Shown piece by piece: positions 36,665 to 46,265 of a stretch of 64,000 nucleotides of DNA. Origin of the DNA: Terriglobus sp. TAA 43. Lineage in GTDB: Bacteria; Acidobacteriota; Terriglobia; Terriglobales; Acidobacteriaceae. The notes under the pieces were generated by a model that made no database searches, was not told where the DNA came from, and was given only the letters and a program-made list of their open reading frames with translations. A program made the translations under genes and the position numbers. The stretch's first letter is position 1, and each line of letters opens with the position of its first letter. Where the stretch lies: contig NZ_JUGR01000001.1 of NCBI RefSeq assembly GCF_000800015.1, positions 2,170,001 to 2,234,000 on the forward strand. The letters are read 5' to 3'.

Positions 36665-39484
36665 GTGAATGTCCAAAGACGTTCGGCATCATCCGTAGAA
36701 ATGGGGCAGCAGCACGTGGAACCTTCTGGCCGTCGCGATCGAATTTCCCTCTTCATCCGTCAGCGAAGGTCGTTACTTCGACCACTTATGCTCACCGCTC
36801 TTGTCGTTGCGACAGGACAGTACATTTGTGCCCAGGATTGCAATAGCTCCCTTTTTGCTGCTCCTGGGTTGTGTCAAACACAAGCTACCCAGGATTCCCA
36901 GCAGCCCTCTGCAAACAATCAGGGATCGACTCAATCGGACAGTCAGCAATCTACCCCTCTTACATCCCGCCAGAATGACACCACGCAGGTGTATGTGGAC
37001 TCGGCAGGAATGAGTGAAAGGCGTAGTACGATCCCCAACGAGCGAAACCAATTGCGCTTCCCCCCGGATCCTGTCACGGACCTGCAGAAGTTAGCTCGCT
37101 CTTCGACTGGACAGACGCTACCTGTATTTGGAAGGGATCTGTTTCAGCAACCACCTTCAACATTTGCGCCGGCCGACCAGATTCCTGTGACTCCCGATTA
37201 CGTGATTGGCCCTGGGGACGAGGTACTGCTTCGAATCACCGGCGTGGACCAGGTCAACAACAATAGCCAGCTCACAGTGGATACGTCAGGCAGGATTTAT
37301 CTGCCCCGTGTGGGCGCAATCCAGGTCTCGGGCCTCAGGGCTAGCGAATTACAGGCTCGTATTTCCAGAGAGATTGATCATTATTTTCGTAATTATCAAC
37401 TCTCCGTAAGCCTCGGGCGGCTCCGCTCCATTCAGATCTATGTAGTGGGTGAGGCTCGCCGACCAGGCGCTTACACGATCAGCGGCCTGTCGACCGTTTT
37501 AAATGCGCTTTTCGCATCCGGTGGGCCAAATGTAGGCGGCTCCATGCGTAATATTCAAGTCCGTCGCGGCGGACAGACAGTTACAACGCTTGACCTCTAC
37601 GACCTCATCCTCCGTGGGGATAAGAGCCGCGATATCAGGTTAGAAAGTGGAGACACGCTGTTTATCCCTGCAGTGGGTCCACAAGTGGCACTGGCAGGCA
37701 GCGTGCGCCATCCAGCCGTATATGAACTAAAGGAAGACAACGCGGGACAGGTCGCCAGTTCATTGAGCGATCTGCTGACCGTAGCTGGTGGACTCGGCCC
37801 AACCGCCAATCCCAACCAGCTGCGTCTAGAGCGCATTGATTCGAATCTGCAGCGGCACGCCGTCACGATCGCGTTGGACACAGCAGGCAAGGCGATGCTG
37901 CTCCATGACGGAGACATTCTCTACGCCAACCACATTGAATCCGGATTCGAGAGGACCGTAACTATTCGTGGCAACTTGGCAAACCCAGGGCGTTTTGCCT
38001 GGAAGCCAGGAATGAGGCTGAGCGACATTTTGCCGGACCGTGAGGCTCTGCTCACGGGTGACTACTGGCGCGAACGGAATCGTTTAGGAGTACCAACTCC
38101 TCTGTTTGAGCCCGACGAGTTCAATACACCCCCTGCCACGCAGGGCTCGATCACTGATTCAATCAAAATGCGAAACGGTGTGATCGAACCGCCCCCCGGA
38201 CAAACAACTCAGCGAAACGCTCTCACCACCGTATTGCCTCCGAATGCCACAGGCGAAGACCAGACTCAGGGAACGTTGGCAGCAAGCGGTGTTATTTCGC
38301 AGTCTGCCGCACAGATGGATCGAAATGCCGCACTGGAAGCTGGCTCGAGGCAGGCCAACCTCAATCCCTCTTCTGCTGTGCAGAACAGCTCCCCTCTTGG
38401 ACAGCAGGGTACCGGCTCCGCTGGACAGCAACTGAATCTACCAACAGGTACGAACAGTCAGCAGTTGCAACAGCAACAACGAGCCCCGCAACCCGTCGTT
38501 GCAACACTCTCGAAAAACATTATCCGTCTTCCGGCGCCCGAAATTGATTGGTCTTATGCCGTAATCGAACGCCTGAATCCTACAACTCTGAAAGCGGAGT
38601 TAGTACCATTCAACCTTGGCAAGCTGGTACAGGACCATGACCCCACCCAGAATCTGGAGCTGCAGCAAGGAGATATTGTTACGATTCTGAATCAGCGAGA
38701 CATCCTGGTTCCCCAAGCGGAACAAACCAAGTTTGTACGCTTGGAAGGAGAGTTTCCTGGCGCAGGTGTCTACAGCGTAAAACCGGGCGAAACGCTCGAC
38801 GAACTAGTCACACGCGCCGGTGGTTTCACAACAAACGCCTATCTCTACGGATCCAGCTTTCAGCGTGAAAGCACGCGTGCGTTTCAACAGCAGCGGCTGG
38901 ATGACTACATCGCCCAACTTTCTGCCGATATGAGTCGCCAAACCGCAGTACGCGGGGCTTCCACATCCACCGGTGTATCAGATCCCAATGCTCTGACTCT
39001 GGAGCGCAATCTGGTTTCGCAATTGCGTGAGCTGCGTGCAACAGGACGTATTGTTCTCGAGTTTTCCCCTGATAGCTCGAGCAATGTTGTGGTACCACAT
39101 ATTCCGTTGGAGAATGGCGACGTATTCCACGTCCCTTCTCGTCCTAATACAGTGAGCGTAATTGGCGCCGTCTACGGACAGAATGTCCTGCTCTATAAAC
39201 AGAATCGACACGTGTCCGACTATCTCGCGCTGGCAGGAGGTCCCAATCGAATTGCCGATAAGGACCACGCGTTCATTGTTCGAGCGGATGGCTCCGTCTA
39301 CAGCCGGCTACGAGCGAAAGGGGTCATCACGAATCATTTTGAAGAAAGCCAGATCTACCCTGGAGATAGTATCGTGATCCCGGAAAAGCCGATTGCGCCA
39401 AGCCTGACCAAGCGCCTGCTTGATTACTCTCAGATATTGAGTGCCTTCGGCCTTGCCGTCGCTGCAATCAATGTCATTCAGTAA
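36665..39484 (+). CDS. Polysaccharide export protein with several SLBB domains (Wza/BexD-like)
   Basis: A 939-residue outer-membrane export candidate. After a signal-like helix (LMLTALVVATGQYICAQ) come the Poly_export domain (ITPDYVIGPGDEVLLRITGV-like, about 170-260) and SLBB/beta-grasp domains (VYVVGEARRPGAY-like, LAGSVRHPAVYEL, VTIRGNLANPGRF, VRLEGEFPGAGVYSV, VSVIGAVYGQNVLL), with a C-terminal helix (FGLAVAAINVI). A Gln/Asn/Ser-rich linker (about 515-610) splits the SLBB series. It is far longer than E. coli Wza (about 380). The GTG at 36665 is preferred for ggggag 9 bases upstream; ATG at 36701 is an alternative. Confidence 0.88.
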   Translation: MNVQRRSASSVEMGQQHVEPSGRRDRISLFIRQRRSLLRPLMLTALVVATGQYICAQDCNSSLFAAPGLCQTQATQDSQQPSANNQGSTQSDSQQSTPLTSRQNDTTQVYVDSAGMSERRSTIPNERNQLRFPPDPVTDLQKLARSSTGQTLPVFGRDLFQQPPSTFAPADQIPVTPDYVIGPGDEVLLRITGVDQVNNNSQLTVDTSGRIYLPRVGAIQVSGLRASELQARISREIDHYFRNYQLSVSLGRLRSIQIYVVGEARRPGAYTISGLSTVLNALFASGGPNVGGSMRNIQVRRGGQTVTTLDLYDLILRGDKSRDIRLESGDTLFIPAVGPQVALAGSVRHPAVYELKEDNAGQVASSLSDLLTVAGGLGPTANPNQLRLERIDSNLQRHAVTIALDTAGKAMLLHDGDILYANHIESGFERTVTIRGNLANPGRFAWKPGMRLSDILPDREALLTGDYWRERNRLGVPTPLFEPDEFNTPPATQGSITDSIKMRNGVIEPPPGQTTQRNALTTVLPPNATGEDQTQGTLAASGVISQSAAQMDRNAALEAGSRQANLNPSSAVQNSSPLGQQGTGSAGQQLNLPTGTNSQQLQQQQRAPQPVVATLSKNIIRLPAPEIDWSYAVIERLNPTTLKAELVPFNLGKLVQDHDPTQNLELQQGDIVTILNQRDILVPQAEQTKFVRLEGEFPGAGVYSVKPGETLDELVTRAGGFTTNAYLYGSSFQRESTRAFQQQRLDDYIAQLSADMSRQTAVRGASTSTGVSDPNALTLERNLVSQLRELRATGRIVLEFSPDSSSNVVVPHIPLENGDVFHVPSRPNTVSVIGAVYGQNVLLYKQNRHVSDYLALAGGPNRIADKDHAFIVRADGSVYSRLRAKGVITNHFEESQIYPGDSIVIPEKPIAPSLTKRLLDYSQILSAFGLAVAAINVIQ

Positions 39485-39507
39485 CGTTCTTGTAGTGGGG
39501 TATCTCT

Positions 39508-39620
39508 GCTGTCAAACCTGTCTCAATCAGGTTGACAGCGTGGTGCGTCTTCGTTCGTTTCCCCCCGCGCACGGCATAAGTCTTTGTGACCCGTGTAGGT
39601 AATCACACGGGCTTTCTCCT
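39508..39620 (+). terminator. Two hairpins ending the export gene
   Basis: The first is 39508-39520 with 39528-39539 (12 pairs, one bulge) without a U-run. The second is cccgtgt (39590-39596) with acacggg (39605-39611) followed by ctttctcc. Together they probably end transcription of the glycosyltransferase/export block before the Wzi-like gene. Confidence 0.55.
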
Positions 39621-39702
39621 CACCAGGCTTGGTTAACATTTGGAAGGCTGCAGACAAAACACTGGGCGCTACAGCATTGACGGCGAACTTGAGAATCCAC
39701 GG

Positions 39703-41556
39703 ATGAGTGATCGTACATTGAGTTTGTCGACGCGTTTTGCAGGTTGTCTGATTCTCCTCTCATGTTCCGCGGCCGTCGCGCAACTCCCAAACGCTCCATC
39801 TTCGTCGGCAATTTCATCCGTCCCTCGGTTTTCCTTCCTCTCCATGGAGCCCCCAGCAGGGCCAGGAACGAATTCTGTCGATCCAGTAGCAACGCAATCA
39901 GGTACTGGAAACGACGCCAGCTATCAATCTCTGGACAATGACCATACCGGTTCAACCCTAGTTTCCATGGATAGCTGGGTCTATCCAGCACTGGAACGGC
40001 TTGCCGCCATGGGACTTATCCCCTCACAGCAAGTTGCCATCCGCCCATGGACTCGCCAGGAGTGCAGGAGGCAGGTACGTGAGGCAGAGGAATCGCTGCA
40101 CGGATTTGTCACTATGGACCATCCGGTCTCCGCAAGCGTGCAATCCGAGGCGGAAGCGATGTTGCCAGAATTGGAGCACTACCTGCGCGAGCCGGAATCG
40201 CAATCCAAGGTGGTACTGGAATCTGTCTACGCGCGCTATGGTTCCATTATGGGACCTGCGCTCACAGACGGTTTTCACACCGGGCAGACCTGGTGGAATG
40301 ATTACGGTCGTCCCCTAGGCCGCGGGGGAAGTCTGATCGCTGGCTATGCCTTGCGCGCTACCTCCGGCCGCTACTTCTTCCATGTCCGGCAAGAGATGCA
40401 GACCACGCCTGGCGCACCTGCGGTCTCGCAATCATTGGCCGATTATTACGATCACATCGACAATTACAATTTTGGCTCCAGGCCTTCCGACTTTAATCTT
40501 GCATCTCCGGCAATCGGAGCCTATGTACGACAACGTCCGATCGACCTCTATGCGGGCATGACCTTTAGCGGATACAACCTGTCCTTTGGTAAACAGGAAA
40601 TCTATTGGGGTCCAAACATCATGGGACCGCTGTCGTTTTCGAGCAATGCAGAACCGACATACAATCTGCGCCTCATGTCCAGTCGCCCGCATGACCTTCC
40701 GTTCATTCCCTCTCTGGGAACCTACAGTATCGATCTTGTCTTCGGGAAACTTTCTGGACACCACTATCCCGCGCGACCGTATTTCAACGGACAGAAAATT
40801 AACTTCAATTTTGGTCGCAATCTCGAAATGAGTTTTACTCGATGGTCCATCCTTTGGGGGGTAAATCACCCCATGACCCTCGGTTCACTCAAAGACAATT
40901 TCTTCAGCGCGAACTCCACAGGTGCAACAGGATACGGTGCACGGAACGACCCGGGAGACCGCAAAAGCGCATTTGATTTCCGTTTGCACGTCCCAGGGCT
41001 TGCGAATTTTGTAACCATCTACGCCGATTCCTACGCGGATGATGATCTCAGTCCTTTGGCTGCACCTCGCAGAAATCCGTGGGCACCCGGCATCTATATC
41101 GCTCGACTGCCACGAATTCCCAATATGGATTTTCGCTTCGAGATGACATCAACCCAAGAACTCTCGCAGGATGAGGGAAATCACCGCATCTACATCAACA
41201 ACCAATACCGCGATGGAAACACCAACAAGGGCTTTCTACTTGGGAATGTTACCGGTAGAGATGCGCGGAGCTTCGAAGGACGTCTCGGCTATTGGGTTTC
41301 TGCGAAGACTCACATCGAAGGCGGATACCGTCAGGAAAAGATCAGTCCCTTGCATCTGACCAACGGCGGCACCGTCTCGGATGGCTTCTTCCTGGGAAGG
41401 TATGCAATTGGAAGAGATTGGAATGTTGAATTGTTTTCGCAGGTCGAACGATTCCTCATTCCGGCATTCATGACAGGACGACAAACTAACGGAAGCGTCC
41501 GAGTGCAGATCACCTGGGATCCTGGAAAGGCAATCGCGAACCTCCGTTCACACTAA
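39703..41556 (+). CDS. Wzi-like capsule assembly outer-membrane protein
   Basis: A 617-residue secreted protein with signal peptide (FAGCLILLSCSAAVAQ). A low-complexity region (to about residue 85) is followed by a helical segment (WVYPALERLAAMGLIPSQ) and a large beta-barrel-like part: GRYFFHVRQEMQTTP, YAGMTFSGYNLSFGKQEIYWGP, GPLSFSSNAEPTYNLRLMS and FGRNLEMSFTRWSILWG, the usual Wzi (PF14052) pattern. Wzi anchors capsule or assists surface polysaccharide assembly. The start chosen directly precedes the signal peptide; the ribosome site is weak. Confidence 0.85.
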   Translation: MSDRTLSLSTRFAGCLILLSCSAAVAQLPNAPSSSAISSVPRFSFLSMEPPAGPGTNSVDPVATQSGTGNDASYQSLDNDHTGSTLVSMDSWVYPALERLAAMGLIPSQQVAIRPWTRQECRRQVREAEESLHGFVTMDHPVSASVQSEAEAMLPELEHYLREPESQSKVVLESVYARYGSIMGPALTDGFHTGQTWWNDYGRPLGRGGSLIAGYALRATSGRYFFHVRQEMQTTPGAPAVSQSLADYYDHIDNYNFGSRPSDFNLASPAIGAYVRQRPIDLYAGMTFSGYNLSFGKQEIYWGPNIMGPLSFSSNAEPTYNLRLMSSRPHDLPFIPSLGTYSIDLVFGKLSGHHYPARPYFNGQKINFNFGRNLEMSFTRWSILWGVNHPMTLGSLKDNFFSANSTGATGYGARNDPGDRKSAFDFRLHVPGLANFVTIYADSYADDDLSPLAAPRRNPWAPGIYIARLPRIPNMDFRFEMTSTQELSQDEGNHRIYINNQYRDGNTNKGFLLGNVTGRDARSFEGRLGYWVSAKTHIEGGYRQEKISPLHLTNGGTVSDGFFLGRYAIGRDWNVELFSQVERFLIPAFMTGRQTNGSVRVQITWDPGKAIANLRSH

Positions 41557-41562
41557 GGTACC

Positions 41563-41610
41563 GTTATTACGCCGTCTACTGTGATATCTCAGAGCAGACG
41601 GCGCAATAAC
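41563..41610 (+). terminator. Long hairpin after the Wzi-like gene
   Basis: A 15-bp stem with one mismatch (41563-41577 with 41596-41610) starts 7 bases after the stop and is followed by cttaataccattt. The remaining 260 bases up to the next gene at 41873 show no gene or further structure I can name. Confidence 0.6.
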
Positions 41611-41872
41611 CTTAATACCATTTCTAGCCGACACTTGCATGCCGCTTGGACAGCCTCGTCGCGTAGTCTCGGGCAGGTGTTCTTCATTACAATGAAGGTG
41701 TAGTCTGGAACCTTTCTGGCAACCCTGAAGCGGGATTACAAACGCCAGTTTTAACCCGATCAAATGCGCCTGAAGTGATCTAGATGGGGCATCCCATCGT
41801 CGGCACGAAACTTTATGCCAGACATCGGTCTTGAAGCTGTTGTAAAAGAATTACTTAGCGGAGACGGAAATA

Positions 41873-42940
41873 GTGGCATCGCATACATCACCGTTCTGGA
41901 AGCCACTTGATTCCCTCCCCCAGGAAGAACTGAAAGACGACCTCTCTCCGTCACAAACAGTCGAACAAGCTCCAGCACTTGCCACAACAGAAAACACAAC
42001 CACCGAACGAACCCTGTCCCCTCTCGCGGACGTGGCAGTAATCATCCCGACATACAACGCGGGCCCAGAGTTCACATCACTCAGAGACTCGCTCCTTGCG
42101 TCCGGCTTGCAGGTCCATCAGATTCTGGTTCTCGACTCTGAATCCAAAGACCAAACCTACGAAATTGCGACAGCCGCCGGATTTCGCGTGCAAAGCATTC
42201 CATCGCGGGAGTTTCGTCACGGAAAAAGCAGGCAGCTTGCAACCAGCTTTGTTCCAAATGCAAAAATTTTAGTGTTCATGACGCAAGATGCGATGCTGGC
42301 GGACACGCAAGCCATTCGCAATCTCATCCATACCTTTGATGATCCAACGGTCGGTGCAGCGTTCGGGAGACAACTTCCACGAGAAGGCGCGGGCGCGATC
42401 GAGCGTCACGGGCGCCTGTTCAACTACCCGGACAGCCCCTATGTGAGGGCGTACGAAGACCGCAAACGGGTTGGTTTTCGAGCTGCTTTTTTCTCAAACA
42501 GCTTCTCCGCCTATCGACGCACCGCCTTCGATGCCCTCGGCGGCTTTGATCCTAATGTCATCATTGGTGAAGACGCCACCATGGCTGCACGAATGCTCGC
42601 GGGTGGCTGGAAAACGGCCTATTGCAGTGACGCAAAGGTAATTCATTCCCACGACTTCAACTTCTCGCAGGTACTGTCGCGCTACTTTGACACTGGCGTA
42701 TATCACGCGCGCATGCCGTGGCTCATGGAAACATTTGGTGGAGCAGGAGGCGAAGGTCGCAAGTTTGTCGTTTCGGAATTGAAGTACCTCAGAAAGCACG
42801 AACCATTCGCAATACCCCGCGCGGTACTGCTCACTTTCGCCAAGTATCTGGGTTACAAGCTCGGCCGCATGGAAGCACACCTACCTCTGTCCCTTAAGCT
42901 CAGACTGACTGGACAGCGCTCGTATTGGGATGCGTCATAA
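41873..42940 (+). CDS. Glycosyltransferase family 2 (rhamnosyltransferase-like)
   Basis: A 355-residue GT-A transferase. After a hydrophilic 45-residue leader come DVAVIIPTYNAGPEF, VLDSESKDQTYEIA, the FMTQDAMLA metal region, and FGRQLPREGAGAIERHGRLF with GGFDPNVIIGEDATMAARML, matching rhamnosyltransferase-type GT2 enzymes. GTG at 41873 is used with ggag about 10 bases upstream. It is the last gene of the polysaccharide region and convergent to moaC. Confidence 0.85.
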   Translation: MASHTSPFWKPLDSLPQEELKDDLSPSQTVEQAPALATTENTTTERTLSPLADVAVIIPTYNAGPEFTSLRDSLLASGLQVHQILVLDSESKDQTYEIATAAGFRVQSIPSREFRHGKSRQLATSFVPNAKILVFMTQDAMLADTQAIRNLIHTFDDPTVGAAFGRQLPREGAGAIERHGRLFNYPDSPYVRAYEDRKRVGFRAAFFSNSFSAYRRTAFDALGGFDPNVIIGEDATMAARMLAGGWKTAYCSDAKVIHSHDFNFSQVLSRYFDTGVYHARMPWLMETFGGAGGEGRKFVVSELKYLRKHEPFAIPRAVLLTFAKYLGYKLGRMEAHLPLSLKLRLTGQRSYWDAS

Positions 42941-42964
42941 CGCAACGTGCGTGAAGGGGCCGTC

Positions 42965-43459
42965 TTACTCTTCAGACCGGACGTAGTCTCCGCCCTTGCC
43001 GCCTTTTTTGCTCAGCAGCACCACTTCGCGGATGCGGATGCCCTTATCCAGCGCCTTTGTCATGTCGTAGACAGTGAGCGCCGCGACGGCGGCGGCGGTC
43101 ATCGCTTCCATTTCCACGCCTGTTCCCGCGACGGTCGCTGCAGTAGCACGGATGCGCACGCCTCCACCGGTTTTCAATAGCGCTGCTGGATACACAATGG
43201 TCGCTTCCACATCCACGAAGGAAAGTGGCAACGGGTGACACATGGGAATCAGATCCGCGGTCTTCTTGGCAGCGGTAATACCTGCAAAACGCGCTACTTC
43301 CAGAGGGTTTCCCTTAGGATTCTGGGGCAATGCAGCGAGAACTTCGGCATTCAGTTCCACAAACGCTTCGGCAACCGCCTCGCGGCGCGTTGGTTTTTTG
43401 TCGCTCACGTCGACCATGTGCGCTTCGCCAGCTTCGTTGTAGTGCGATAGCTTGCTCAC
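42965..43459 (-). CDS. moaC: Cyclic pyranopterin monophosphate synthase
   Basis: MoaC makes cyclic pyranopterin monophosphate in molybdenum cofactor synthesis. The 164 residues match: KLSHYNEAGEAHMVDVSDK at the N-terminus, LIPMCHPLPLSFVDVE with the active-site CHPL, and GVEMEAMTAAAVAALTVYDM with the conserved EAMTA and YDM(T)KA. The GTG start at 43459 overlaps the upstream small gene's stop (GTGA) and gives the normal family start. The partner moaA is not in the window. Confidence 0.96.
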   Translation of the reverse strand: MSKLSHYNEAGEAHMVDVSDKKPTRREAVAEAFVELNAEVLAALPQNPKGNPLEVARFAGITAAKKTADLIPMCHPLPLSFVDVEATIVYPAALLKTGGGVRIRATAATVAGTGVEMEAMTAAAVAALTVYDMTKALDKGIRIREVVLLSKKGGKGGDYVRSEE

Positions 43460-43653
43460 AGATCTTCTCCGCGACTCAGCATCAATCCCAGTATCAGCAC
43501 GCCTGCATCCACCGCAAGCCATTTCAATAGCTGCTTCTGTTCAATATGGATCAGGAAGTAATGGCTTTCCACGATGAGCCCCGCCACGGCCAGCGCAGGC
43601 ACGATCACGGCTGCACCAATCAAAAGTTTGCCCAGGCGCGCGGTCTTGTTCAT
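43456..43653 (-). CDS. Small two-helix membrane protein between moeA and moaC
   Basis: A 65-residue product with helices near residues 9-28 (LLIGAAVIVPALAVAGLIVE) and 44-60 (LAVDAGVLILGLML) and a conserved-looking polar middle (HYFLIHIEQKQLLKW). It starts 10 bases after moeA and its stop overlaps the moaC start, so it is very likely translated with the Moco genes. I do not recognise the family; no cofactor motif is visible. Confidence 0.65.
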   Translation of the reverse strand: MNKTARLGKLLIGAAVIVPALAVAGLIVESHYFLIHIEQKQLLKWLAVDAGVLILGLMLSRGEDL

Positions 43654-43663
43654 GTGTATGAGC

Positions 43664-44887
43664 CTACCGCAGCAGCACCGTCACAGTGGCCCCGGAAGTA
43701 AGAGAATCCGCATCCGATGGCACGACGATGTAGCCGTCGGCACGAGCATTGCCGACTAAGTCCCCCGAGCCATGTGATTCGACAGGCTCAGCACTTACGA
43801 CATCCAGCGACGAATAAAGCCTTGCGGGGACAAACCGTGTCAGGCCAGGACGCACCTTCATCGCAGATGCAAGTGCCGCCTGTACAAATCGTGGCTTTGG
43901 AGAGGACTCACCGCCCAGTGCTCTCAACATCGGCATAGCGAACAGCAGCGCCGTTACCAGCGTGGACACGGGGTTACCGGGCAGACCAAAAATCCACTGC
44001 TCCGCGTGTATGTCGGTCGCAGGCAAACGCCCAAACACGACCGGCTTGCCCGGCTGCATGAAAACACCAGTGAAATAGAACTCTGCTCCCAGCGCCAGCA
44101 GCACATCTTCGACCAGGTCATACTTCCCTGCTGAGACACCACCACTGAGCAACAACAGATCGCCGTGTCGTGCTGCGGTCAAACGCTCCAGAAGAGATTC
44201 GCGACTATCCAACGCAGGTGATAGCACACGCGGCACACCGCCATTCTGTCGAGTGAGCGCTGCCAGCGTATGGGAGTTGCTATTGCGTATCTGATGCGGC
44301 GCAGGAGTTTGATCTACCGACACTAATTCATCGCCCGTTGCTAATATCGCCGCCACAGGCTGCACATACACATTGAGTTCCGCAGCCCCAACAGAAGCCG
44401 CAAGGGCAATCTCTGCCGCAGTCAAACGGACTCCGGCACGCAGCAGGACATCGCTTGTACGTGCTTCCTGCCCACGCGGAACTACGTTGTCACCAGCACT
44501 CGGCAAGTGATTGTCGGCGATGCTCACTCCTTGTGGCACAACCTCCACGTGCTCCAGCATCACCACGGCATCGGCGCCCTCCGGAACCGGAGCACCGGTC
44601 ATCACCTCAATGGCTTCTCCTTGGGCTAGAGGCGCGCCGGTCCATACTTCACCCGCGCGGACGGAACCAACAAGTCTCCTCACACCATGATCTACAGCTC
44701 GCACAGCATAACCATCACGAGTGGAACGGGGAAACGGCGGCTGATCACGGTCGGCATGAATGGGTTGTGCAAGAACGCGCCCCAGTGCCTGTTCCAATGG
44801 CAAACGATCCACCTTTGTACGCGGCGAGAACGCGGCGATATAAGCAGCGACGAGATCTAGTGCTTCCTGGCAGGTGATCAGCGCCAT
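43664..44887 (-). CDS. moeA: Molybdopterin molybdotransferase
   Basis: MoeA inserts molybdate into adenylated molybdopterin. The 407-residue protein shows domain I landmarks (PPFPRSTRDGYAVRA), the catalytic domain III motif LLSGGVSAGKYDLVEDVL, and FGLPGNPVSTLVT, then a beta-barrel C-terminal domain (SGDLVGNARADGYIVVP). Start 44887 follows tgagga and avoids overlap with hemG (10-base gap). No mogA or moeB-type partner is nearby. Confidence 0.96.
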   Translation of the reverse strand: MALITCQEALDLVAAYIAAFSPRTKVDRLPLEQALGRVLAQPIHADRDQPPFPRSTRDGYAVRAVDHGVRRLVGSVRAGEVWTGAPLAQGEAIEVMTGAPVPEGADAVVMLEHVEVVPQGVSIADNHLPSAGDNVVPRGQEARTSDVLLRAGVRLTAAEIALAASVGAAELNVYVQPVAAILATGDELVSVDQTPAPHQIRNSNSHTLAALTRQNGGVPRVLSPALDSRESLLERLTAARHGDLLLLSGGVSAGKYDLVEDVLLALGAEFYFTGVFMQPGKPVVFGRLPATDIHAEQWIFGLPGNPVSTLVTALLFAMPMLRALGGESSPKPRFVQAALASAMKVRPGLTRFVPARLYSSLDVVSAEPVESHGSGDLVGNARADGYIVVPSDADSLTSGATVTVLLR

Positions 44888-44897
44888 GCGAGTGTCC

Positions 44898-46262
44898 TCA
44901 GGATGCCAGCAATTCGCGTGCAGCGGCTCGGCCATCGCGAATCAGATCTGGCAGCCCAACACCACGATATCCGTTACCAAGCAGATGCAGAGATCCCAAC
45001 TCATTTACGCGCTGCTGTAACTCTGCCATGCGTTCGCCATGTCCCACGCCATACTGTGGCAGCGAAGACGGTAAACGACGCGCAAATGCAATGGCAGGCT
45101 GCGGTAAGGGGCCCAGCACCTTCTCCATCTCACGAGTCGCGGCTGCAATGATCGCCTCATCGCTTTCCTGTTGCAAAGCTTCTGCCTCTCTGCCACCAAA
45201 GAAAGCACGCAGACTCTTGCCGCCTTCCGGCACGCGATGGGTGTATTTCTGATCAGAAAACGTTGCAGCCAACAGCGTGCAATCCTCACCTTCTGGCGAC
45301 AGAAATCCGAATCCCTTAGGAGTGGCAGGCGCATTCTCCGGAAGATAACCAAAACCAACGATGACGGCGGAACTCGTCGGCTGCACAATCAATTCCGCCA
45401 TGCGCTCATCTGTCGCTGCAAGGAGTCGCGATGCGTGATGCACAGGCAACGCCAACATCAGGTGATCAAACGCCTCACCGTCAATCAACCAGCCGGCAGT
45501 AGTGCGCTCGACCTTCTTTACTCCTGCATTCAGGCGGATAAAAGCATCAGGCAAAGTCTCTGCCATGCGTTCCACCAAAGTTCCCGTGCCCGTCTTGAGC
45601 GAAGTAAAGACAGGCGAAGCAGGTCGATCCCCACGTTGTGCCCTCTTCGAAGCAAGCCCGCGAATCAACGATCCATACTCGCGCTCCATCTGCACAAACG
45701 CTGGCATCACGGCACGGACGCTGAGTTGATGCACGTCGCCACCAAAGACACCACCAAGCAATGGAGCTCCGATGACTCGCAGAACCTCTTCACCGAAGTG
45801 ACGCTGTATAAAGCTCGCCACAGACTCATCCTGTGCCGGTGCTGCAGCCTTTAACTCATCTGCACGGCGCTCTTCAGCAATGTATGCACTGCGCGCGCCC
45901 TCACTGAACAATGGCGATTGCAGAATGGTGTCCACGTTTTCTGGAACCATCATGCGCATGTTATCCGGCATGGGAAGCAGGTTGCCTTGCTGCAACACCC
46001 ACGTGATGCGCTCGTGATCGTTGGAAGTGATGAGCTCGTCTTCCAAGCCGAGCTCAATTGCAAGCTCGCGCGCCCACGGCTTCTCTGTGACCCAGCCATC
46101 CGGGCCGCGTTCAATCACAAAGCCATCCTGTCGCAGCGTGTCTACGATGCCACCCAAGCGATCACTTTGCTCAAAGAGAGTGAAGCTATGGCCATTGCGC
46201 TGAAGTTCATAAGCAGCCGATAGGCCCGCCAAGCCCCCGCCAACAATGGCAATGCGCTTCAT
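44898..46262 (-). CDS. hemG: Protoporphyrinogen oxidase (HemY-type)
   Basis: An FAD enzyme of late heme synthesis that oxidises (copro)protoporphyrinogen. The 454 residues open with the FAD-binding RIAIVGGGLAGLSAAYEL and the FERGPDGW-like IERGPDGWVTEKP, the latter diagnostic of HemG/HemY. The C-terminal FAD block reads HLLGNGYRGVGLPDLIRDGR. It follows hemH by 3 bases. Which substrate (copro- or protoporphyrinogen) is used cannot be told by eye. Confidence 0.95.
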   Translation of the reverse strand: MKRIAIVGGGLAGLSAAYELQRNGHSFTLFEQSDRLGGIVDTLRQDGFVIERGPDGWVTEKPWARELAIELGLEDELITSNDHERITWVLQQGNLLPMPDNMRMMVPENVDTILQSPLFSEGARSAYIAEERRADELKAAAPAQDESVASFIQRHFGEEVLRVIGAPLLGGVFGGDVHQLSVRAVMPAFVQMEREYGSLIRGLASKRAQRGDRPASPVFTSLKTGTGTLVERMAETLPDAFIRLNAGVKKVERTTAGWLIDGEAFDHLMLALPVHHASRLLAATDERMAELIVQPTSSAVIVGFGYLPENAPATPKGFGFLSPEGEDCTLLAATFSDQKYTHRVPEGGKSLRAFFGGREAEALQQESDEAIIAAATREMEKVLGPLPQPAIAFARRLPSSLPQYGVGHGERMAELQQRVNELGSLHLLGNGYRGVGLPDLIRDGRAAARELLAS

Positions 46263-46265
46263 GCC

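Noticed and set aside
25139-42964. Integrative element with tRNA-Ala attachment sites
   Set aside because: No integrase gene and no second copy of the tRNA 3' end were seen at the right side of the cluster.
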